Both the position numbers and the translations under genes were made by a program. From Rhizobium sp. N324 (GTDB lineage: Bacteria > Pseudomonadota > Alphaproteobacteria > Rhizobiales > Rhizobiaceae), in assembly GCF_001664485.1 (NCBI RefSeq), contig NZ_CP013630.1, positions 871,001 through 935,000 on the forward strand: a stretch of 64,000 nt of DNA, in the 5' to 3' direction. Shown here piece by piece: positions 56,366-64,000 of the stretch. The notes beneath the pieces were generated by a model. That model searched no databases, had not been told where the DNA came from, and worked only from the letters and a program-made list of their open reading frames with translations. Position 1 is the stretch's first letter. Each line of letters opens with the position of its first letter.

Positions 56366-56478
56366 AGAGCATGATGCCGAAAAGTGTGAGCGGTTTTCTC
56401 ATGACATCATGCTCTAACTCTTTAATTTATAACAGGATTCAGATTTTAGGCCGAGCCGGCCTAAAATCATCCTGTTCT
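56366..56478 (-). repeat. RIME-type mosaic palindromic repeat, copy B
   Basis: The mirror image of the element at 38463-38568: AGAGCATGATG...CATCATGCTCT with CCGAAAA-like inner arms, then AACAGGAT...ATCCTGTT enclosing ATTTTAGGCC/GGCCTAAAAT. Its right end carries the TAG stop codon of the phosphate transporter gene. Confidence 0.8.
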
Positions 56479-57979
56479 AGACGAAGAGCGCGAACATAAC
56501 CCAATTAATCCCTGCCGCAAGCGCGGCCGAAATCGGCACGGTGACGATCCAGGCGGCGATGATCGTCATGAAATGCGAGCGGCGCACAAGATAGCGCCGC
56601 CGTGTCTCGTGGACGTTCGCTTCATCCGGTTCGTCGATATCGAAGCTCTCGACCCTGCGCCTGACATAGGCAATGCGGCGCTTCGAATGGCGCGTATACC
56701 ATTCGCGGAAGAAGCCGACGCCGAAAACGGAGCCGACGGCGATATGCGTGGTGCTGACCGGCAGGCCGAGCCAGGAGGCGACGATGACGGTGAAGGCGGT
56801 CGACAGCGCGACGCAATAGGCGCGCATCGGATTGAGCTTGGTGATTTCCTCGCCGACGAGGCGGATGAGGCGCGGGCCGAACAGCAGCAGGCCAACGGAG
56901 ATGCCGAAGGCGCCGATCAGCATCACCCAGAGGGGCGGATGGCCAATGCTGCCGTCGCCGCCACCGATGCCGACCGAGTGGACGATCGCCGAAAGCGGCC
57001 CGACCGCGTTCGAAACATCGTTTGCGCCATGCGCGAAGGACAGCAGCGCGGCAGAGCCGATGAGCGGCAGCCGGAACAGCACCCGCAGCGAGCTGTTGCG
57101 GTTTTCGAGATCGCGCGCCTGGGCGAGTACAAGCGGCCGGGCGATAAGCCAGCTGACCAGCCCGATGCCGATGCCGATGAGGATGATGGTGAAAGCCGGA
57201 AATTTGCCGGTGGGCGACAGCTGCAGCACCATATAGGCCATGAAGCTGCCGGTCATCACCGCGACCAGCACCGGCACCCAACGCCGAGCAGCCGCGATCT
57301 TGTCGTCGCGATAGATGATCAGCGTCTTGACGAGGTAGAGCAGCCCGGCCGCGATCAGCCCGCCGATCAGCGGCGAGGTGATCCAGCTCGAGGTGATCTC
57401 CACCATCACCCGCCAATTCACCGGTTCCGGCCCGACGGCTGCGATGCCGGCGCCGATCACCGCGCCGACGATCGCATGGGTGGTGGAAACCGGGGCATTC
57501 ATCCAGGTCGCGAGATGGATCCAGAGGGCGGCAGCCATCAGCGCAGCCATCATGATCCAGCCGAGTGCCGCCTGCGGCACCTGGACGGCGTCGACGATGT
57601 TGGAGGAAATCGTCCTGACGACCTCGCCGCCGGCGATCGTTGCGCCGAGAACCTCGAAAATCGCAGCGATAACAAGCGCCTGGCCCATCGTCATGGCCCG
57701 CGCCCCGACGGCCGCGCCGACATTGTTGGTCACGTCGTTGGCGCCGATGTTCATCGCCATGTAGCCGGCAAGGGCGGCCGCCGCCACGACGAGCACCGCT
57801 CCGGGATGGTCGAACACGTAGACGCCGGCAAAGATCATGGTCAGGCCGACGAAGATCAGCCCGAGACCGGGCGCCACCAGCCGCCGCAAGACATGCTTCG
57901 TCGCGTCCTCGGCATGGGTGATCTTGGCGAGGTCTTTGTCGAGCGTGCGTTTCGTCAGGATTGTGGGACGTGGCGGCAT
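56477..57979 (-). CDS. pit: Low-affinity inorganic phosphate transporter (PiT family)
   Basis: A 500-aa PiT/PHO4 permease with about 10-12 helices. The two family signatures GANDVTNNVGAAVG (about 78-91) and GANDVSNAVGP (about 318-328) are both present, marking the inverted repeat of the transport core. A hydrophilic N-terminus of 40 residues and a cytoplasmic loop are seen. Phosphate (as metal-phosphate) uptake driven by protons is the family activity. Its stop codon lies in the RIME repeat. Confidence 0.93.
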   Translation of the reverse strand: MPPRPTILTKRTLDKDLAKITHAEDATKHVLRRLVAPGLGLIFVGLTMIFAGVYVFDHPGAVLVVAAAALAGYMAMNIGANDVTNNVGAAVGARAMTMGQALVIAAIFEVLGATIAGGEVVRTISSNIVDAVQVPQAALGWIMMAALMAAALWIHLATWMNAPVSTTHAIVGAVIGAGIAAVGPEPVNWRVMVEITSSWITSPLIGGLIAAGLLYLVKTLIIYRDDKIAAARRWVPVLVAVMTGSFMAYMVLQLSPTGKFPAFTIILIGIGIGLVSWLIARPLVLAQARDLENRNSSLRVLFRLPLIGSAALLSFAHGANDVSNAVGPLSAIVHSVGIGGGDGSIGHPPLWVMLIGAFGISVGLLLFGPRLIRLVGEEITKLNPMRAYCVALSTAFTVIVASWLGLPVSTTHIAVGSVFGVGFFREWYTRHSKRRIAYVRRRVESFDIDEPDEANVHETRRRYLVRRSHFMTIIAAWIVTVPISAALAAGINWVMFALFV

Positions 57980-58042
57980 TCTTTTTCCGAGGTATGAAAT
58001 CTGCTTCTACGCTGCTTTTCTAGCATCGCAAGATGGCAGGAT

Positions 58043-58585
58043 TCATTCCGCCGGGATTTGCTTTTCCGCCGGCCCCTGTTTGGCCGCTTTTGCCGAAAGC
58101 CTTTCGGTTATCTTTCGCTTGAAGGCCAGGAAAAGGCCGCGCAGCTCCGGCTCGCGCACGCGCCCGGCCGCCTCGTCGAAGGAGACCCATTCGATGCGGC
58201 GCTCGCCCTTCTCCTTGAAGTTTTTCGCCATGTCGGTGACTTCGAGCCCATAGACCTGCACCTTGCAGGCCACCTGCACGCCGTCGCGCAGCACTTTCGA
58301 GTAGCTGTATGCGCCGAGCGTTTCCGTCTCGACCGCGCCGCGCACGCCGGCTTCCTCAAAGGCCTCCTGTGCGGCGACCTCATGGGCGCATTTGCCGGTC
58401 ATCGGCCAGCCCTTGGGAATGACCCAGCGGCCGGTATCGCGGCTGGTCATCAACAGCACCTCGACCTCACCGCTCTTCTTCTTCACCCGATAGCAGATCG
58501 CACCATATTGCTGTCGCGGCGGACGCCGGAACATCAGCTGCACATCGGATGCCAATCGGGCGAGAAGAGTCAATTGTCGGGTCAC
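58043..58585 (-). CDS. NUDIX hydrolase
   Basis: A 180-aa pyrophosphohydrolase. The Nudix box reads HEVAAQEAFEEAGVRG, in which Gln stands where the classical motif has Arg, as in the diphosphoinositol-polyphosphate-hydrolase-like subgroup. The preceding RWVIPKGWPM strand-loop matches that subgroup as well. The substrate is unknown; di- or polyphosphorylated nucleotides are possible. It is 63 bases upstream of pit on the same strand. Confidence 0.85.
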   Translation of the reverse strand: MTRQLTLLARLASDVQLMFRRPPRQQYGAICYRVKKKSGEVEVLLMTSRDTGRWVIPKGWPMTGKCAHEVAAQEAFEEAGVRGAVETETLGAYSYSKVLRDGVQVACKVQVYGLEVTDMAKNFKEKGERRIEWVSFDEAAGRVREPELRGLFLAFKRKITERLSAKAAKQGPAEKQIPAE

Positions 58586-58836
58586 CTTCGCAGTGGTTGT
58601 TAGGAATCACTCATATAGTGTATCACGAAAATCTGACACAATCCAAAAGCCGCGGCCGCTCCGAGAGGCGACTGGATCGCCGTTCCTTAAGGGAAATCGA
58701 GCTGGGGCAGGCTCAGAAATCCGTCACGTCCTGTCTCGAATGCGTCACATTGCACAGCTGTACAATATGGCGCGGTCTTGCCTTTCCTTCAATGGCAAGA
58801 TCAAGTGATCCACTGTCATTTGTGATCGTGGTAATC

Positions 58837-59742
58837 ATGCGTCTTCCGCCGCTCAATGCCGTCCGCGCCTTCGAGGCGGTCTACCGTCACGGCAGCATTC
58901 TGAAGGCTGCCGAAGAGCTGAACGTGGTGCGCGGCGCCGTGCGCCAGCAGATCGCCACGCTGGAGGGCCACTTCGGCCGCAATCTCTTTCTGCGCGACGG
59001 CCGCAGGCTGGTTCCGACCGCAGAGGCGAGCGCTTTCGCCGAGGCTTGCAGCGCGGCTTTCGACATTCTGCAACGCGCCGCTTGCGAGCTCGAAGGCGTC
59101 GTGCCGGGCCGCATCCGGCTCGGCGTGCCCTCCGCTTTCGCGGTCTGGTGGCTGATGCCGCGCGTTGCCGACATGCAGGCGCACCTCGGCGATACGGCGG
59201 TCGATATCGTGCCGATGAGCGTGGTCGAACCGCTCAATATGCACCCGGAACTGGACGCGGTGATCATGGGCGGCGAATACCGGCCGGCCGCAGGCGTGAC
59301 CGCGGTGCGGTTCATGGAAGACGAGTTCGGTCCGGTCGCCACACCGGCGCTTGCCGCAATGCTGTCGGAGGATCCGGCGGCGATGGGCCGGCTTGCCATG
59401 CTCGCCAGCCGCAGCGTTCCGAAGCTGTGGGGCGAATGGTTTGCCGAAAGCGGCACGCCGCCGGTCGCCTTTTCCCGCTGTCAGGAATTCGAGGATCTGC
59501 TGCTGGCGCTTGGTGCCGCCCGCTCCGGCCTCGGCATCGCCGTTGCGCCGCGCGCCTCGATCGAGGACGATCTTCAGCGCGGGCAGCTGGTCGCGCCCTA
59601 TGGCTTCATCGCCCGGCCGTCCGGCTACAGCCTCTGCTGCCGCACGCCGGATGCCAAACGTCCGGGTTTTGCCGCCTTATCAGGCTGGCTGTGCCAGTCC
59701 GGGAGCGGAAAGGGCAGTTTTTCTGCTCCGTCGCCAGAATAA
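58837..59742 (+). CDS. LysR-family transcriptional regulator (GcvA-like)
   Basis: A 301-aa LTTR. The N-terminus MRLPPLNAVRAFEAVYRHGS is the GcvA-type start, followed by the helix-turn-helix (ILKAAEELNVVRGAVRQQIA). The frame is open upstream to 58549, but the ATG at 58837 is where the family begins. The 251-base gap before it shows no recognised feature. It precedes an SAHH-like gene by 62 bases in the same orientation and may regulate it. Confidence 0.88.
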   Translation: MRLPPLNAVRAFEAVYRHGSILKAAEELNVVRGAVRQQIATLEGHFGRNLFLRDGRRLVPTAEASAFAEACSAAFDILQRAACELEGVVPGRIRLGVPSAFAVWWLMPRVADMQAHLGDTAVDIVPMSVVEPLNMHPELDAVIMGGEYRPAAGVTAVRFMEDEFGPVATPALAAMLSEDPAAMGRLAMLASRSVPKLWGEWFAESGTPPVAFSRCQEFEDLLLALGAARSGLGIAVAPRASIEDDLQRGQLVAPYGFIARPSGYSLCCRTPDAKRPGFAALSGWLCQSGSGKGSFSAPSPE

Positions 59743-59804
59743 CCTCCATATTCGCCGCCCTGTGGCATCGCTAGACATGGCGGGATATCGGCAACAGGGA
59801 TGAG

Positions 59805-60965
59805 ATGATGGAAAAGACCGCGACGCGCATCGACTGGATCGGCAGCAGCTGCCGGCTGCTGAAGGCGACGGCGGCCGAATTCGAGCGGACGCGTCCCTTC
59901 GCCGGGCTGTCGATCGGCACCGGTATTCATCTCGAGCCGAAGACGGTGGCGCTGCTGATGACGTTACGCGCCGGCGGCGCCCGTCTGGTCTGCACCGGCA
60001 ATCTCAACAGCACGCAACCTTCGACGGTCGAGTTCCTGCGTGCGCAGGGTATCACGGTCTTCGCCACGCAGACGACCGATGCCGCCGCCCACCATGGCAG
60101 TCTCGAAGCGGTGATTGCCGAAAAGCCGGATCTGCTGCTCGACAATGGCGGCGATCTCTTCGCCATTGCGGCGGAAAAGCCTTATGCCAATCTCCGCGGC
60201 GGCACCGAGGAGACCACCTCGGGGCGCACGCGGCTGCTGCCGCTGCGCGAGCGCCTCAACATGCCGATCCTCGTCATCAACGACAGCCCGATCAAGCAGT
60301 TTGCCGAAAACCGGCATGCCGTGGGACAGAGCCTGTTCGAAAGCTATCTGCGCTTCACCAACCGATCTACCCACGGCAAACGCGTGACGGTGTTCGGCTA
60401 TGGCGCCTGCGGCAAGGGCACGGCCGCCTGTTTCCGCAACGCGTTCTCCACCGTCAGCGTCGTCGATATCGATCCGGTGGTCACACTAGAAGCCCATCTC
60501 GATGGTTTCGTCACGCCGCTGCGCGAAGCGGCGATCCGCACGGCGGATATAGTCGTCACCGTCACGGGATTTGCCGGCATCCTCACGGCGGCTGACCTGC
60601 CGCTCGTCAAGGACGGCGCGATCCTGATGAATGGCGGCCATTTCCCGCGTGAGATCGATGTCGAGGCCTTTCGCCGCCATCCCGACGTCATCGGCGTCGA
60701 TCGCTACGAGGCCGATCATATCGAGACCTTCTATCTCAGCGACGGCCGCTCTTTTCACGTGCTCGGCGGCGGCCACATGGCCAATCTCGCCGGCCCGCGG
60801 CCGCTCGGCAACACGGTCGAATCGATGGATCTCGGCTTCACCCTGCAGGCCCGCTGCCTGGAACGCATCGCCAGGGGCAAGGTCGGTCCCGAATGCTGCG
60901 TCGTGCCGGTTCCCGGCGATATCGACGCGATGGTGGCCAACGCCTATCTCGACCTCTCGCGCTGA
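59805..60965 (+). CDS. Divergent S-adenosylhomocysteinase-like protein
   Basis: A 386-aa protein of the SAHH fold. The NAD-binding motif GYGACGKG (198-205) and the catalytic-region motifs DNGGD (113-117), GGTEETTSG (132-140) and INDSPIKQF are recognisable. Several usual residues differ: the STQDHAA segment is STQPSTV, the substrate-site KFDN is altered to KQFAEN, and the C-terminal K-x-D-x-Y-R-Y tail of classical enzymes is missing. It is 40-80 residues shorter than housekeeping SAHH. The protein probably handles a related nucleoside or has lost hydrolase activity. ATG at 59805 or 59808 is possible. Confidence 0.75.
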   Translation: MMEKTATRIDWIGSSCRLLKATAAEFERTRPFAGLSIGTGIHLEPKTVALLMTLRAGGARLVCTGNLNSTQPSTVEFLRAQGITVFATQTTDAAAHHGSLEAVIAEKPDLLLDNGGDLFAIAAEKPYANLRGGTEETTSGRTRLLPLRERLNMPILVINDSPIKQFAENRHAVGQSLFESYLRFTNRSTHGKRVTVFGYGACGKGTAACFRNAFSTVSVVDIDPVVTLEAHLDGFVTPLREAAIRTADIVVTVTGFAGILTAADLPLVKDGAILMNGGHFPREIDVEAFRRHPDVIGVDRYEADHIETFYLSDGRSFHVLGGGHMANLAGPRPLGNTVESMDLGFTLQARCLERIARGKVGPECCVVPVPGDIDAMVANAYLDLSR

Positions 60966-60980
60966 AACGGGCGCCTGTCG

Positions 60981-61907
60981 TCAGCGCTCCCAATAGGGCA
61001 CAGGCCCGTAAAGCTCGGCGAGATAATCGATGAACAGCCGCACCTTGGCCGGCAGGAACTGCCGGCTGGGATAGACGGCCGACAGCGCGACATTGTGCGA
61101 GCCTTCATAGGCCGGCAGCACCTGCACCAGACGGCCGGCCTTGAGCTCTTCGCCGATATCCCAGGTGGAGCGCAGGGCGATCCCGAGGCCGGCGATGACC
61201 GCCTCGCGGATCACCTCGCTGGAGTTGGTGATCAGCAGGCCCTCCGGCCGCAGGCTGAGCATCCCGTCCGGCCCGTTCAGGCGCCAGGTATCGCCATTAT
61301 GCGCCGGCAGGCAGCGGTGATGTTTCAGTTCGTCGATGTGGCCGGGCTCGCCATGTGCCGCGAGATAGTCCGGCGAGGCGCAGAGCAGCCGGCGCACCGG
61401 CGCCAGCCGGCGGGCGACGAGGCTCGAATCGGTGAGCTCGGCGATGCGGATCGCCAGATCGAAGCCGCCGCCGACGATGTCGCTGAATTCGTCGGTCAGC
61501 ACCAGATTGATGGCCAGCTCCGGATGCGCCCGCATGAACGCCTTCAGATGCGGCGCGATGTGCATGCGCCCGAAAGAGGTCGGCGCCGAGATCTTCAACG
61601 TGCCGTGCATCTGCGCCGAACGGCCGGAAATATAGAATTCCGCCTCTTCCAGCCCGGCGAGAATGCCGAGAACGCGGTCGTAAAAGCCCTGTCCGGCTTC
61701 CGTCAGCGAGATCTGCCGCGTCGTGCGCTGCAACAGCCGGGTGCCGAGCCGGTCCTCCAGCCGCTTGATCCGCTTGGAGACCACGGCCGGGGAAAAGCCG
61801 AGCGCCCGCCCGGCAAGCGACATGCTGCCGGTCGAAACGACCTTGGCAAAGATTTCGAGATCGCCGAGATTGGTCATGCGGTTTTCGATTTTTTCCCCTT
61901 TTGACAT
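60981..61907 (-). CDS. LysR-family transcriptional regulator of the glc genes
   Basis: A 308-aa LTTR with the winged helix-turn-helix at about residues 14-70 (LEIFAKVVSTGSMSLAGRAL, FSPAVVSKRIKRLEDRLGTR). It is divergent from glcD with a 112-base gap holding an inverted repeat, so control of glycolate oxidation is likely. The start at 61907 is used; an internal ATG at 61877 (MTNLGDLEIF) is an alternative because neither has a strong ribosome-binding site. Confidence 0.87.
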   Translation of the reverse strand: MSKGEKIENRMTNLGDLEIFAKVVSTGSMSLAGRALGFSPAVVSKRIKRLEDRLGTRLLQRTTRQISLTEAGQGFYDRVLGILAGLEEAEFYISGRSAQMHGTLKISAPTSFGRMHIAPHLKAFMRAHPELAINLVLTDEFSDIVGGGFDLAIRIAELTDSSLVARRLAPVRRLLCASPDYLAAHGEPGHIDELKHHRCLPAHNGDTWRLNGPDGMLSLRPEGLLITNSSEVIREAVIAGLGIALRSTWDIGEELKAGRLVQVLPAYEGSHNVALSAVYPSRQFLPAKVRLFIDYLAELYGPVPYWER

Positions 61908-61911
61908 AAGT

Positions 61912-61948
61912 GCTTAGCATTTGCGCCCCTTTCGGGAAAGTGCTAAGC
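61912..61948. promoter_or_regulatory. Candidate LysR operator in the lysR-glcD gap
   Basis: GCTTAGCA and TGCTAAGC form a perfect eight-base inverted repeat with 21 bases between the arms. Its place in the divergent gap suits a LysR site. Confidence 0.45.
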
Positions 61949-62019
61949 CGATCTGTCGGCGGCAGGAGGTTTTCGGCCGTCATTTCCCGTCGTCACGATG
62001 TCAAAGGCCTGAGAGCGCC

Positions 62020-63459
62020 ATGTCCGACGCCATATCGTTTCTCAAACCCCGCGCCGATGTCCTGGCCCGCCGCGCCCAGATCGTCGCCGATCTCACAGAT
62101 CTGCTGCCGCCGGAATGCCTGGTGCATGAAGCGCGCGAGCTGGTGCCCTTCGAGACCGATGCTTTCGTGTCCTACCGTCGCCTGCCGCTCGCCGTCGCCC
62201 TGCCGCGCAACACGGCCGAGGTCTCTGCCATCATGCGTTATTGCCACCGCTACGGCATTCCCGTCGTGCCGCGCGGTGCCGGCACCTCGCTTTCCGGCGG
62301 CGCCATTCCGCAGGAAGATGCCGTCGTGCTCGGCCTGTCGAAGATGAACCGCATCCTCGAAATCGATCTGCCGAACCGCGTTGCCGTGGTTCAGGCCGGT
62401 GTCACCAATCTCAATATCTCCGAGTCCGTCTCGGCGGAGGGCTTCTTCTACGCGCCCGATCCGAGTTCGCAGCTCGCCTGCACTATCGGCGGCAATATCG
62501 GCATGAATTCCGGCGGTGCCCACTGCCTGAAATACGGCGTCACCACCAACAATCTGCTCGGCGTTCGGATGGTGCTGGTCGACGGCACGGTGATCGAACT
62601 CGGCGGCAAGGCGCTGGACGCCGCCGGTTACGATCTGCTCGGCCTCGTCTGCGGCCACGAAGGCCAGCTCGGCATCGTCACCGAGGCGACGGTGCGGCTG
62701 ATCGCCAAGCCGGAAGGCGCGCGCCCGGTGCTCTTCGGCTTCGAAGCTTCGGAAGAGGCCGGCGCCTGTGTCGCCGATGTCATCGCCGCCGGCATCATCC
62801 CGGTTGCGATCGAATTCATGGACAAGCCGGCGATCGAGATCTGCGAGGCCTTTGCCCATGCCGGTTATCCCCTCGATGTCGGCGCGCTGCTGATCGTCGA
62901 GGTCGAAGGTTCGGAAGCGGAAATGGACGCCACCTTGACGGACATTGTCGCAATCGCCCGCCGGCACGGCGTCAAGACCGTGCGCGAATGCCAGTCGGCG
63001 ACCGAAGCGGCGCTGATCTGGAAGGGCCGCAAATCCGCCTTCGGCGCCACCGGCCGCATCGCCGACTATATCTGCATGGACGGCACCGTGCCGCTCAGCC
63101 AGCTGTCGCATGTGCTGAAGAAGACGGCCGAGATCATCGATCATTACGGTCTGCGGGTCGCCAACGTCTTCCATGCCGGCGACGGCAACATGCATCCGCT
63201 GATCCTGTTCAACGCCAACGATCCCGAGGATGCCGCCCGCGCCGAGGCCGCCGGCAACGACATCCTCAAACTCTGCGTTGATGCCGGTGGCTGCCTGACC
63301 GGCGAACATGGTGTCGGTATCGAGAAGCGCGACCTGATGCGGCATCAATATTCCGAAGCCGATCTTGCCCAGCAGATGGCGGCGCGCGCCGCCTTCGATC
63401 CCGGCTGGCTTCTCAATCCATCGAAGGTCTTCCCGCTCGAAGGGCGCCCTGCCGCATGA
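62020..63459 (+). CDS. glcD: Glycolate oxidase subunit GlcD (FAD-linked oxidase)
   Basis: A 479-aa FAD-binding subunit that oxidises glycolate (or D-lactate) to glyoxylate. The FAD loop is VPRGAGTSLSGG (about 83-94), followed by IGGNIGMNSGGAHCLKYGVT (about 156-175) and a C-terminal HAGDGNMHP and GEHGVGIEKR. The ATG at 62020 begins MSDAISFL; the open frame further upstream is not conserved. It overlaps glcE by four bases, giving a glcD-glcE operon; glcF should follow beyond the window. Confidence 0.93.
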   Translation: MSDAISFLKPRADVLARRAQIVADLTDLLPPECLVHEARELVPFETDAFVSYRRLPLAVALPRNTAEVSAIMRYCHRYGIPVVPRGAGTSLSGGAIPQEDAVVLGLSKMNRILEIDLPNRVAVVQAGVTNLNISESVSAEGFFYAPDPSSQLACTIGGNIGMNSGGAHCLKYGVTTNNLLGVRMVLVDGTVIELGGKALDAAGYDLLGLVCGHEGQLGIVTEATVRLIAKPEGARPVLFGFEASEEAGACVADVIAAGIIPVAIEFMDKPAIEICEAFAHAGYPLDVGALLIVEVEGSEAEMDATLTDIVAIARRHGVKTVRECQSATEAALIWKGRKSAFGATGRIADYICMDGTVPLSQLSHVLKKTAEIIDHYGLRVANVFHAGDGNMHPLILFNANDPEDAARAEAAGNDILKLCVDAGGCLTGEHGVGIEKRDLMRHQYSEADLAQQMAARAAFDPGWLLNPSKVFPLEGRPAA

Positions 63460-64000
63460 TCGATCTGATGCCGACGAGCGAGGAGGAGGCGGCAGCGATC
63501 GTCCGCACCCATGCCGAGAGCGGCCGGCCGCTCGCTATCTGCGGCGGCGATAGCCGCGCCGGCTTCGGCAATGCCGTCGCCTGCGAGGAGCGGCTGCGCT
63601 CGACCGGGCTTACCGGAATCGTCGCCTATAATCCCGGCGAAATGGTCATGACGGTGCGATCGGGAACGCCGCTTGCCGAGGTCGAGGCGGCCCTTTCCGA
63701 AAGCGGTCAGATGCTCGCCTTCGAACCGATGGATCATCGCCCGGTGATGGGCACCTCGGGGGAGCCGTCCATCGGCGGCGTCTTTGCCGCCAATGTCTCC
63801 GGCCCGCGCCGGCTGATTGCGGGCGCCGCCCGCGACAGCCTGCTCGGCGTGCGCTTCGTCAACGGCAAGGGCGAGATCATCAAGGCCGGCGGCCGGGTGA
63901 TGAAAAACGTCACCGGCCTCGATCTCGTCAAGCTGATCGCCGGCTCGCATGGCACGCTCGGTTTCCTCACCGAAGTCACCTTCCGCGTGCCGCCGCGTCC
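63456..64000 (+). CDS. glcE: Glycolate oxidase FAD-binding subunit GlcE, 3' truncated by window edge
   Basis: The visible 181 codons form the FAD-binding domain of GlcE: LAICGGDSRAGFGNA (about 25-39) corresponds to the nucleotide loop, then PSIGGVFAANVSGPRR and GGRVMKNVTGLDLVKL, a GlcE signature. The start ATG overlaps the glcD stop (ATGA). The frame is open to the last base, so the gene continues outside the window. It works with GlcD and an iron-sulfur GlcF. Confidence 0.92.
   Translation, partial: MIDLMPTSEEEAAAIVRTHAESGRPLAICGGDSRAGFGNAVACEERLRSTGLTGIVAYNPGEMVMTVRSGTPLAEVEAALSESGQMLAFEPMDHRPVMGTSGEPSIGGVFAANVSGPRRLIAGAARDSLLGVRFVNGKGEIIKAGGRVMKNVTGLDLVKLIAGSHGTLGFLTEVTFRVPPR

Noticed and set aside
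61993..63348. Open frame of 451 codons antisense to glcD
   Set aside because: GlcD motifs are intact on the plus strand; the antisense translation has no family.

Overview
The window looks like a chromosomal segment of a fast-growing Rhizobium, most likely in the R. leguminosarum/R. etli group. The support is high-GC coding with dense overlapping operons, rhizobial RIME-type intergenic palindromes (38.46, 50.50 and 56.37 kb), a class-3 glutamate-cysteine ligase, a DUF1127 protein and many LysR regulators. This is inferred from gene content and repeat style; no database search was possible.

Layout. 1-5.9 kb: a dipeptide ABC transporter operon (5'-truncated binding protein, two permeases, two ATPases) followed by a gluconokinase. 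5.9-8.8 kb, minus strand: a D-amino-acid dehydrogenase-like flavoprotein and a two-gene operon of a type III polyketide synthase and an isoprenylcysteine-methyltransferase-like enzyme. 9-11 kb: a secreted TPR protein and an ECF sigma/anti-sigma pair. 11-13 kb: a membrane GGDEF-EAL protein.

13.6-36.3 kb is a surface polysaccharide (probably LPS O-antigen) region that is visibly more A/T-rich and uses more GTG/TTG starts than its surroundings. It holds a Wzx flippase, a Wzy-type polymerase, a Wzz-like chain-length protein, three soluble glycosyltransferases, an acetyltransferase, a methyltransferase, nucleotide-sugar enzymes (a membrane WbpM/FlaA1-type 4,6-dehydratase, an epimerase/reductase, Gmd and Fcl) and a six-gene module resembling Pseudomonas aeruginosa wbpB-wbpD-wbpE-hisH2-hisF2-wbpG. 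That module predicts an acetamidino (amidine-bearing) 2,3-diamino-uronic acid. Two decayed gene fragments, one fcl-like (16.77 kb) and one rmlB-like (about 34 kb), bracket the core of the cluster and suggest it replaced an older locus.

36.6-64 kb returns to ordinary chromosomal genes: tRNA-Gln(CTG), a Ppx/GppA phosphatase and RlmE, a VOC protein, an MFS exporter, an MBL-fold hydrolase whose Tat leader has been split by a small palindromic repeat, GuaB, a LysR/SDR divergent pair, a MAPEG protein, a large autotransporter, TetR and LysR regulators, DUF1127 and DUF937 proteins, GshA, RsmE, a PiT phosphate transporter, a NUDIX hydrolase, a LysR gene next to a divergent adenosylhomocysteinase-like protein, and a LysR regulator divergent from glcD-glcE (truncated at the right edge).

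The strongest candidate for something undescribed is the amidino-sugar module inside a rhizobial O-antigen cluster. Next are the repeat-split Tat leader at 41.5 kb, the RIME repeats that coincide with stop codons, and the divergent SAHH-like protein at 59.8 kb.
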